64,000 nt of DNA from Prevotella pallens ATCC 700821 (lineage in GTDB: Bacteria; Bacteroidota; Bacteroidia; Bacteroidales; Bacteroidaceae). Positions within the stretch are counted from its first letter, which is position 1. Each line of letters opens with the position of its first letter. The notes under the pieces are model-generated. The model did not search any database. It was not told the DNA's origin and worked only from the letters and a program-made list of their open reading frames with translations. Of the stretch, positions 18,573 to 25,536 are shown piece after piece. The stretch covers positions 204,774 through 268,773 of the forward strand of contig NZ_GL982514.1 of the NCBI RefSeq assembly GCF_000220255.1, in the 5' to 3' direction. A program made the translations under genes and the position numbers.

Positions 18573-19216
18573 AATCCATTATGAGTATCAACCCTTTTTG
18601 GTTTTTTCTAACTTTCTGGCTACTCCCATTCGTTGTCATCAATATCTTACAAAGTCGCAAAAACTGGCATCTCAACCGGTGGTATAATCCTTTGCGCATA
18701 GCCATAACCGAACTAATGGTCTTTGGCGGAGCAGTTATTATAAGCGTAGCCTACTTTCTTTACCTGTATATAACGTCGGAACCGTCTTTGTTTAGTAGCT
18801 TTAGCCTTTACATTTTAGTATGTATAGTGGTTGTTTTTGCCAATGCTCTTATAAAGTTTTTGCGGTTAAAACGCTGGATAAACAAGCATTCTAACTATGC
18901 AATTCTGGCTTTCGACACTCCAACTTCGTGGATAAAATCCATTCGTTGTCTGCATATTGGAAAGTTAGATGGCGTGAAAGATGCCAAAGGAAAGGCGTTT
19001 TTTTACGATAAAAGCACCCTTGTTGTGCCAGGAAAACACGAGTTTTGTTTTGATATACAAAAGCGATCGGGCAAAACTATCGTCCATTTATATTCCGTTT
19101 ATATGGATTTCAACGTAGCACCAAGTACGATGTACGTTTTAAAAGAAAACGAAGACGCAAAGAAATTATATATTAGTTACAGTTGTTCAGCCCCCGAAAC
19201 AAATAGCCAACCATAG
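18569..19216 (+). CDS. Membrane protein of unknown function, tandem paralogue 3
   Basis: A 215-residue member of the same family: three hydrophobic helices (about residues 8-26, 48-68, 80-100), LRLKRWINKHSNYAILAF, LHIGKLDGVKDAKGK, LVVPGKHEFCF, MYVLKEN and the ending YSCSAPE. The C-terminal SCSAPE motif is shared with the second paralogue and appears as SCFAP in the first. The start overlaps the previous stop by 4 nt. Downstream lies repeat array R3. Function unknown. Confidence 0.78.
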   Translation: MKSIMSINPFWFFLTFWLLPFVVINILQSRKNWHLNRWYNPLRIAITELMVFGGAVIISVAYFLYLYITSEPSLFSSFSLYILVCIVVVFANALIKFLRLKRWINKHSNYAILAFDTPTSWIKSIRCLHIGKLDGVKDAKGKAFFYDKSTLVVPGKHEFCFDIQKRSGKTIVHLYSVYMDFNVAPSTMYVLKENEDAKKLYISYSCSAPETNSQP

Positions 19217-19271
19217 AGTTATATCCCATTATTTGTACATCAACGTTTTGCAATAACCCTGTATTCGAATT

Positions 19272-19359
19272 CCAAAAACCCACTTCTTGCATTGCAAAAA
19301 CCATACTTTTGCACGCCAAAAACCATACTTTTGCATTGTAAAAACCATACTTTTGTATG
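19272..19359. repeat. 22-bp palindromic repeat array R3 (4 units)
   Basis: Units start at 19272, 19294, 19316 and 19338. The first has core CCCAC, the other three CCATAC. The latter contain exact TACTTTTG boxes at 19304, 19326 and 19348 on the plus strand, aimed at the moxR gene. A lone decayed unit sits at 19470-19491. The array fills part of the 479-bp gap between the third paralogue and moxR, which also holds a decayed copy of the long flank element. Confidence 0.9.
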
Positions 19360-19411
19360 ATGAGTATGTAACATGCAGAGAACCAATACGTTGCGAATGT
19401 TCTGTGAACAC
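19338..19411. repeat. Decayed copy of the long array-flank element
   Basis: After the last R3 unit the sequence (GAGTATGTAACATGCAGAGA, then ATACGTTGCGAATGTT) aligns with the flank found beside arrays R8 and R11 (GAATATGTAACACACAGATA, then ACACGTTGCGAACATT), with roughly three quarters of the bases matching and in the same orientation relative to the CCATAC units. Confidence 0.65.
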
Positions 19412-19649
19412 CCAACGAACACTCCCAAAACGCCCCACGAACGCCCTCGAAGCGCCCCACATTCACACTGCGAAAACCATACTATTGCAACACAACAGAA
19501 TAGGAACGAAAATACATTAGAAGCAATTCTTAGTCTATATTTGTTACTCTTTATGCGATTTTTATCAAAGTTTCGTGATTTATAAAGCTTAAAAGTGTTT
19601 TTTAATATAATTTAGATAGTAACCTGATACATATCCGAGTATAATGTCG

Positions 19650-19657
19650 TACTTTTG
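19650..19657 (+). promoter_or_regulatory. Promoter -7 box of the bat operon
   Basis: TACTTTTG, an exact TAnnTTTG match, 38 nt before the moxR ATG at 19696. It probably serves the whole MoxR-DUF58-Bat series. Confidence 0.6.
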
Positions 19658-19695
19658 CGTAAATATTAAAAGAAAGTAGTAAAACAAAAGAAATT

Positions 19696-20691
19696 ATGGC
19701 AGAAGCTATAGATATTCGCGAGCTAAATATACGAATAGAACAGAAGAGTGGATTTGTAACAAACCTAGTTACAGGAATGAATCAGGTAATAGTAGGGCAA
19801 CAACACCTAATAGATTCCCTGCTGATAGGTCTGCTTAGCGATGGACATATACTCCTTGAGGGTGTACCGGGATTGGCTAAAACCCTTGCAATAAAAACAC
19901 TTTCGCAACTTATAAATGCCAAATACAGTCGCATACAGTTTACTCCAGACCTTCTTCCAGCCGATGTAGTGGGTACCCAAATATACTCGCAGAAGGAGGA
20001 AAAGTTCTTAGTTAAGAAGGGACCAGTATTTGCAAACTTCGTCTTAGCCGATGAAATTAACCGTGCACCAGCTAAAGTTCAGAGTGCATTATTAGAGGCA
20101 ATGCAAGAACACCAAGTAACTATTGGCGACGAAACCTTCAGTTTGCCAAATCCATTTATGGTAATGGCAACGCAAAACCCTATAGAACAAGAAGGAACAT
20201 ATATGCTTCCAGAAGCTCAGGTAGACCGTTTTATGTTGAAAGTAGTAATAGATTATCCAACAATAGACGAGGAAAAGCGCATTATTCGCGAGAATCTTAG
20301 CGAACATTTGCCCACAGCTCCAGCACTAATATCTGCCGACGACATTATCGAAGCACGTAGTGTGGTGCGCGAAGTATATATAGACGAGAAGATAGAACAA
20401 TATATTGCCGACATTGTTTTTGCCACTCGCTATCCCGAACGTTATGGATTAAGCAAACTAAAACAAATGATAACATTCGGCGGAAGCCCACGTGCCAGCA
20501 TCAATTTGGCTAAAGCTGCACGTGCGTACGCCTTTATTAAGCGTAGAGGATACGTAGTTCCAGAAGACGTAAGAGCTGTTGCACACGATGTTTTACGCCA
20601 CCGTATCGGTCTGTCGTACGAGGCAGAGGCAAGCAATACTACCACCGAAGGAATAGTAAGCGATATCATTAACAACATACAAGTGCCATAA
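19696..20691 (+). CDS. MoxR-family AAA+ ATPase
   Basis: Chaperone-like AAA+ ATPase of 331 residues that is thought to help mature or activate partner von Willebrand proteins. Walker A appears as EGVPGLAKTL, the form normal for MoxR, Walker B as LADEINRAPAKVQSALLEAMQE, sensor 1 as ATQNPIEQEGTY with the MLPEAQVDRF arginine-finger region, and sensor 2 as GSPRAS. It heads the bat operon and is followed 20 nt later by a DUF58 gene, the classical MoxR partner arrangement. Confidence 0.93.
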   Translation: MAEAIDIRELNIRIEQKSGFVTNLVTGMNQVIVGQQHLIDSLLIGLLSDGHILLEGVPGLAKTLAIKTLSQLINAKYSRIQFTPDLLPADVVGTQIYSQKEEKFLVKKGPVFANFVLADEINRAPAKVQSALLEAMQEHQVTIGDETFSLPNPFMVMATQNPIEQEGTYMLPEAQVDRFMLKVVIDYPTIDEEKRIIRENLSEHLPTAPALISADDIIEARSVVREVYIDEKIEQYIADIVFATRYPERYGLSKLKQMITFGGSPRASINLAKAARAYAFIKRRGYVVPEDVRAVAHDVLRHRIGLSYEAEASNTTTEGIVSDIINNIQVP

Positions 20692-20711
20692 CGGCAAAAG
20701 AAGGATAACAA

Positions 20712-21581
20712 ATGAACGCCACCGAAATACTCAGTAGGGTGAGAAAGATAGAGATTAAGACACGCCGTCTTAGTCAGAACATCTTCGCAGGACAATACCA
20801 TTCAGCCTTTAAAGGACGAGGTATGGCCTTCTCAGAGGTGCGCGAATACCAGTACGGCGACGATGTTCGCGACATCGATTGGAACGTTACGGCACGCTTT
20901 CATAAACCTTTTGTGAAAGTGTTTGAAGAAGAACGAGAACTCACCGTTATGCTTCTTATAGACGTAAGTGGGTCGTTAGACTTCGGAACAACGCAACGAA
21001 CAAAAAGAGATATGGCAACCGAAATAGCTGCAACACTCGCTTTTTCAGCCATACAGAATAACGATAAGATAGGCGTAATATTCTTTTCGGACCGCATAGA
21101 GAAGTATATAGCACCCAAAAAAGGACGAAAACACATTCTATATATCATACGCGAGATGCTCAATTTTGAGCCCGAAAGCAAAAAAACCGATATTAATGCC
21201 GCCTTAGAGTTCCTTACTCGTGTGGTAAAACACACCTGTACGGCATTCGTTTTGAGCGACTTTTATGTGCGATCCGACTTCGAACACGTGCTCCAAATAG
21301 CCAATCGGAAACACGATGTAATAGCTGTGCAGGTGTACGATAGGCGTGCTAAGGAACTACCAAACGTAGGATTAATGAAGGTTTGCGATGCTGAAACAGG
21401 CCACGAAATGCTTGTTGATACCAGCAGCGCTAAGCTTCGGAATGCCTATAAAGCCAATTGGAACAAGCTACAATGCCAATTGCAAGCTATATTTACAAAG
21501 ACAAACGTAGACAATATATCTGTTGCAACAAACGATGACTACGTTAAAAAACTAATGATACTGTTTGCTCAACGAAGCTAA
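20712..21581 (+). CDS. DUF58 domain protein
   Basis: Cytoplasmic protein of 289 residues of the DUF58 family, a vWA-like fold that accompanies MoxR ATPases. The signature GRGMAFSEVREYQYGDDVRDIDWNVTAR is complete in the protein, and a vWA-type metal site LLIDVSGSLDFG (DxSxS) follows. The stop and the next start overlap in TAATG. The role in the Bat system is not established; in related species the locus is linked to aerotolerance. Confidence 0.92.
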   Translation: MNATEILSRVRKIEIKTRRLSQNIFAGQYHSAFKGRGMAFSEVREYQYGDDVRDIDWNVTARFHKPFVKVFEEERELTVMLLIDVSGSLDFGTTQRTKRDMATEIAATLAFSAIQNNDKIGVIFFSDRIEKYIAPKKGRKHILYIIREMLNFEPESKKTDINAALEFLTRVVKHTCTAFVLSDFYVRSDFEHVLQIANRKHDVIAVQVYDRRAKELPNVGLMKVCDAETGHEMLVDTSSAKLRNAYKANWNKLQCQLQAIFTKTNVDNISVATNDDYVKKLMILFAQRS

Positions 21582-22648
21582 TGAAGAAGTTTTTAGCAAC
21601 CATAACCATAGCTCTATTAGCTATAACAGCCACTGCACAAGTGTGCGTGAACGCCTCTTTGGATTCAACAAAGATACTTATAGGCGAACGAACCCATTGG
21701 TACATCACCGTAGATGCGCCAAAAGGAGCACGAGTGGCATACCAACACTTTGCCGATACCACCAATGTGCCACACGGAATAGAGGTTATGGAACAACGCA
21801 TAGATACTACGCACAACGGCAATGCGTATACCTTAACATTCAAACGAACGCTTACCGCATGGGACGCTCGGCACTACAACCTGCCAGCTGTTACCATACA
21901 GGTAGACGGAAAGAACTATACTACAAACAAACTCGCCTTTAATGTAACGCAAAGTAAGGTAGATACAGCTGCAACAGCACCAGCAAAACCAGCCGATGGG
22001 GTGCAAAAACCACCTTTCTTGCTAAGCGAATGGTTGCCCTATATAGCTCTTTGTGTGCTCGCTTTGGTGCTTCTGATAGTAGCATACACCATACATCGCA
22101 GGCTGAAAAGCAAGAAACCATTGGCAAAACCACGCCAACAAATGCGCAATTTGCTGCCACACGAGAAGGCTATGCAAGCCATAGAACAGGTGAAAACGCA
22201 ATATAACAATAGCGAAAATCCCGATCAGAAGGCTTATTACACAGCACTTACCGATGTGTTACGACAGTATTTGGAAGACCGTTTTGGCATAAAAGCGAAG
22301 GAAATGACGTCTGCCGACATAGTAGAAACACTTCGACAGAAAAGCAATAACGAAACAAATGCCGAACTAGAACAGGTGTTTGCCACTGCCGACTTGGTGA
22401 AATTTGCTAAGTATTCTACACAAAACAACGAAAAGAACTACTATCTTGGAAACGTGGTAGACTATATAGAAGAAACCAAAAACGGCTATCAGCCACCGAA
22501 AACGCCACAACCTACCGATACCGAAACGGAGGAAAAGCGCAACCAACGCATACGCAACATACTACGTTGGTGTAAGTATGGTGCCATAATAGCCGCCATA
22601 GCGTGTGCCACTATCGCCGTATGGGGCATCGCAGAATTGTTGAATTAA
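21581..22648 (+). CDS. Bat-operon envelope protein with two membrane segments
   Basis: A 355-residue protein between DUF58 and BatA. It starts with a signal peptide (MKKFLATITIALLAITATAQ) followed by a periplasmic immunoglobulin-like region of about 110 residues resembling the BatD N-terminus, a membrane helix near residues 150-170 (YIALCVLALVLLIVAYTI), a cytoplasmic helical domain with a KAYYTALTDVLRQYLEDRFGI motif as in DUF4381-like proteins and BatD, and a final membrane helix. It overlaps DUF58 by one base and BatA follows after 17 nt. It probably helps assemble the Bat membrane complex. Confidence 0.75.
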   Translation: MKKFLATITIALLAITATAQVCVNASLDSTKILIGERTHWYITVDAPKGARVAYQHFADTTNVPHGIEVMEQRIDTTHNGNAYTLTFKRTLTAWDARHYNLPAVTIQVDGKNYTTNKLAFNVTQSKVDTAATAPAKPADGVQKPPFLLSEWLPYIALCVLALVLLIVAYTIHRRLKSKKPLAKPRQQMRNLLPHEKAMQAIEQVKTQYNNSENPDQKAYYTALTDVLRQYLEDRFGIKAKEMTSADIVETLRQKSNNETNAELEQVFATADLVKFAKYSTQNNEKNYYLGNVVDYIEETKNGYQPPKTPQPTDTETEEKRNQRIRNILRWCKYGAIIAAIACATIAVWGIAELLN

Positions 22649-22665
22649 AAAACGTAAAAAGCAAA

Positions 22666-23634
22666 ATGGAATTTGCAAACAAAGAATACTTATTGCTGCT
22701 TTTGCTCCTTATACCTTATATAATATGGTATTTCTTGTATCGAAAAAAGAGTGAACCCACAATGAGAATGAGCAATACGTTCACCTTTCAGCACACTCCG
22801 AGAAGCTGGAAGGTGCGTTTAGCACATCTGCCAATGCTTTTACGCTGCGTGGTTTACGCTCTAATAGTGGTGGTTTTGGCTCGTCCGCAAACCAATAACC
22901 CCATCGATAACGAACAGGTAGAGGGTATTAACATTATGTTAGCCCTCGATGTATCTGCCAGTATGCTATCCGATGATGTTGAACCCAACCGCATTGAAGC
23001 CGCAAAAGCCGTAGCGAGAGAGTTCATTAGCTCGCGTCCAAACGACAATATAGGGCTTACTATCTTTGCAGGAGAGGCATTTACACAGTGCCCAATGACC
23101 ACCGATCACACATCGTTGCTTAATCTTTTGGGTGCAGTAAGGGGCGATTTGTCTACAACAGGACTCATTCAAGATGGTACTGCTATAGGTATGGGACTGG
23201 CAAATGCCGTTGGACGTCTTAAAAACGTGAAGGGAAAAAGCAAAGTAGTGATACTTTTAACAGACGGAAGCAACAATGTGGGCGACATATCGCCACTAAC
23301 TGCTGCTGCAATAGCTAAGAAATTTGGTATTCGTGTGTACACCATCGGACTTGGAACAGATGGAAAAGATGCACAAGGACACCTGGTTGGCGATATAGAT
23401 TATAAGACTTTGCAGAACATTGCTATACAAACCGATGGCGAATTCTACCGTGCGCAAAGCAGAAACGAACTCTCTCAGATATACAAAGATATAGATAAGT
23501 TAGAGAAAACAAGGCTCGATGCAAAATCGTATGGTAGGCGATACGAAGCCTATATGCCATTTGCTATGTTGGCATTGCTGGTGTTCTTTGTAGAAATAGT
23601 GCTGAGAATAACAGTGTTTAAACGCATTCCTTAA
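22666..23634 (+). CDS. batA: BatA, von Willebrand factor A membrane protein
   Basis: Inner-membrane protein of 322 residues: two N-terminal membrane helices, a vWA domain with a complete MIDAS metal site (DVSASMLSDD, the Thr in LLTDGSNNVGD region) and a C-terminal membrane helix. The ATG at 22666 gives the usual BatA start MEFANKEYLLLLLLL; the open frame upstream overlaps the previous gene and is not used. After the stop there is an unusual 195-nt gap with repeat array R4 before batB. Confidence 0.9.
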   Translation: MEFANKEYLLLLLLLIPYIIWYFLYRKKSEPTMRMSNTFTFQHTPRSWKVRLAHLPMLLRCVVYALIVVVLARPQTNNPIDNEQVEGINIMLALDVSASMLSDDVEPNRIEAAKAVAREFISSRPNDNIGLTIFAGEAFTQCPMTTDHTSLLNLLGAVRGDLSTTGLIQDGTAIGMGLANAVGRLKNVKGKSKVVILLTDGSNNVGDISPLTAAAIAKKFGIRVYTIGLGTDGKDAQGHLVGDIDYKTLQNIAIQTDGEFYRAQSRNELSQIYKDIDKLEKTRLDAKSYGRRYEAYMPFAMLALLVFFVEIVLRITVFKRIP

Positions 23635-23723
23635 CAAACAAAATGTGTTCAGAGAAAAAGAAAATATTAGTAGTAAAGTATATGAATAATAGTTCTGAAG
23701 AACAATAACAATAGTTCCGAAAA

Positions 23724-23789
23724 GTAAAAGTGGTACTTTTGTAATGCAAAAAGGGTACTTTTACAATGCAAAAAGGGTACTTTTACAAT
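23724..23789. repeat. 22-bp palindromic repeat array R4 inside the bat operon (3 units)
   Basis: Units start at 23724, 23746 and 23768; the second and third are identical copies with core GGGTA. The first unit contains an exact TACTTTTG box (23734-23741) on the plus strand, 88 nt before batB. The array interrupts an otherwise tightly packed operon, where other junctions are 0-20 nt. Confidence 0.9.
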
Positions 23790-23829
23790 GTAAGAATTAT
23801 GGTTCCAACGAACAAGAAATATAGAAAGA

Positions 23830-24852
23830 ATGTTCAGATTTGCTAATCCTACATACTTATGGCTACTTTTGCTGATACCATTATTAGCAATAGTCTACCA
23901 CGTTTGGGCTTTAAAGCGCCGCAAACGTATGGACCGTTTTGGCGATAAAGAACTGCTTCGGCAACTCGTTCCTGGCTATTCTAAATATCGACCATTACTA
24001 AAATTCTATGTTATGGAGGTAGCTTTGGCACTCATTGTGGTTATTGTGGCACGTCCGCAGATGGGAACTAAGCTATCGAAAGATAAGCGCGAGGGCATAG
24101 AAGCTATGATAGCAATGGACATAAGCAACTCTATGTTAGCCGAAGACGTAGCTCCTTCACGATTAGAACGGAGCAAACGACTGGTAGAAGACCTATTAAA
24201 CCGTTTCACAAACGATAAAATTGGACTCGTAGTATTTGCTGGTGATGCCTTCGTACAACTACCAATCACGTCCGATTACGTATCAGCGAAAATGTTTTTA
24301 GATAACATTAGTCCATCGTTAATAGGCACACAAGGCACCGATATAGGTAAAGCTATCGACCTTTCTATGCATAGTTTCGCACAAAACAGCAAGTTTGGTA
24401 AAGCCATTATCATTATAACCGATGGCGAAAATCACGAAGGTGGAGCCGAAGAAATGGCACGAAAGGCACAACAAGCTGGCATACGTGTGTTTGTTCTCGG
24501 CATAGGTTCTACACAAGGAGCACCCATTCCAATGGGAAATGGTAGCTATTTGCAAGATAAAAATGGTGGAACTGTAATGACAAAGCTCAACGAAGACATG
24601 TGTAAAAAGCTTGCCGAGGCAGGGAAAGGTATGTATATACACGTTGATAACACTACTGGAGCAGAACAAATGCTCGACAACGAGATAGCAAAAATGCAAC
24701 ACGGCGAAATAGAAAGTGTATCATATAGCGACTATGCAGAACAGTTTCCAGCCATAGCAGCTATTGTTTTGCTGTTGCTAATAGCCGAAGCTCTGATAAT
24801 GGAACGCCAAAATTTGCTGTTCAATCGTATAAATTTGTTTACAAAAAAATAA
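23830..24852 (+). CDS. batB: BatB, von Willebrand factor A membrane protein
   Basis: Second vWA protein of the Bat system, 340 residues, with N-terminal membrane helices, MIDAS site AMDISNSMLAED, IITDGENHEGG, and a C-terminal membrane helix (AIAAIVLLLLIAEALIM). It is a paralogue of BatA. The stop codon is directly followed by the batC ATG. A second promoter in array R4 could let batB-batE be expressed apart from batA, but this is inference. Confidence 0.9.
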   Translation: MFRFANPTYLWLLLLIPLLAIVYHVWALKRRKRMDRFGDKELLRQLVPGYSKYRPLLKFYVMEVALALIVVIVARPQMGTKLSKDKREGIEAMIAMDISNSMLAEDVAPSRLERSKRLVEDLLNRFTNDKIGLVVFAGDAFVQLPITSDYVSAKMFLDNISPSLIGTQGTDIGKAIDLSMHSFAQNSKFGKAIIIITDGENHEGGAEEMARKAQQAGIRVFVLGIGSTQGAPIPMGNGSYLQDKNGGTVMTKLNEDMCKKLAEAGKGMYIHVDNTTGAEQMLDNEIAKMQHGEIESVSYSDYAEQFPAIAAIVLLLLIAEALIMERQNLLFNRINLFTKK

Positions 24853-25530
24853 ATGAATAGAAGACTATACATATTGCTTTGTCTAGCTTTTGCCATACTT
24901 ACAGCAACAGCACAGACCGATAGGCAATACATAAGAAGGGGTAACGCAGCCTTTGCAACCAAAAAATACGGGGTGGCAGAGGTGAATTTTCGCAAAGCTC
25001 TTGCCGCTAATGCACACAATGCAATAGCTGCTTACAACTTAGGTTGTGCCATGCAGGCACAGCACAAAGACTCTTTGGCTCTGCAAAACTATACCTTAGC
25101 CACGAAAAACGAAACCAATAAGGCACGTCTTTCTAGTGCTTTCCATAATATGGGAACTGTGTATCAGGCTAAGAAAAACTACCAAAAAGCTATAGAAGCA
25201 TACAAAAACGCATTGCGAAACAACCCACACCATGCCAATGCACGCTACAATTTAACACAGTGTATGCACCTTCTGAAGAAACAACAACAGCAGCAAAAGC
25301 AGAACAAACAACAGCAGAAGAACAATAAAAACAATAAAGACAAGAACAAAAATAAAGATAACAATAAGCAAAAGAATAGTCAAAACAAACCGAAACCGGA
25401 ACAAGGAATGAGCAAAGACAATGCCGAGCAAATGCTAAATGCAGCAATGCAAGAAGAAAAAGCAACGCAAGAACGTCTTAAAAAATATATGCAACAACCC
25501 CAAAGTAGGCATTTGGATAAGAATTGGTAA
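24853..25530 (+). CDS. batC: BatC, TPR protein
   Basis: Exported 225-residue protein: signal peptide (MNRRLYILLCLAFAILTATAQ), three to four tetratricopeptide repeats (ALAANAHNAIAAYNLGCAMQ, HNMGTVYQAKKNYQKAIEAYKNALRNNPHHANARYNL), then a very polar stretch of about 40 residues made almost only of Lys, Asn and Gln, and a helical tail. This layout is that of BatC, a scaffold for the Bat membrane complex. It abuts batB and precedes the batD-batE gene by 6 nt. Confidence 0.88.
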   Translation: MNRRLYILLCLAFAILTATAQTDRQYIRRGNAAFATKKYGVAEVNFRKALAANAHNAIAAYNLGCAMQAQHKDSLALQNYTLATKNETNKARLSSAFHNMGTVYQAKKNYQKAIEAYKNALRNNPHHANARYNLTQCMHLLKKQQQQQKQNKQQQKNNKNNKDKNKNKDNNKQKNSQNKPKPEQGMSKDNAEQMLNAAMQEEKATQERLKKYMQQPQSRHLDKNW

Positions 25531-25536
25531 CGCTTT

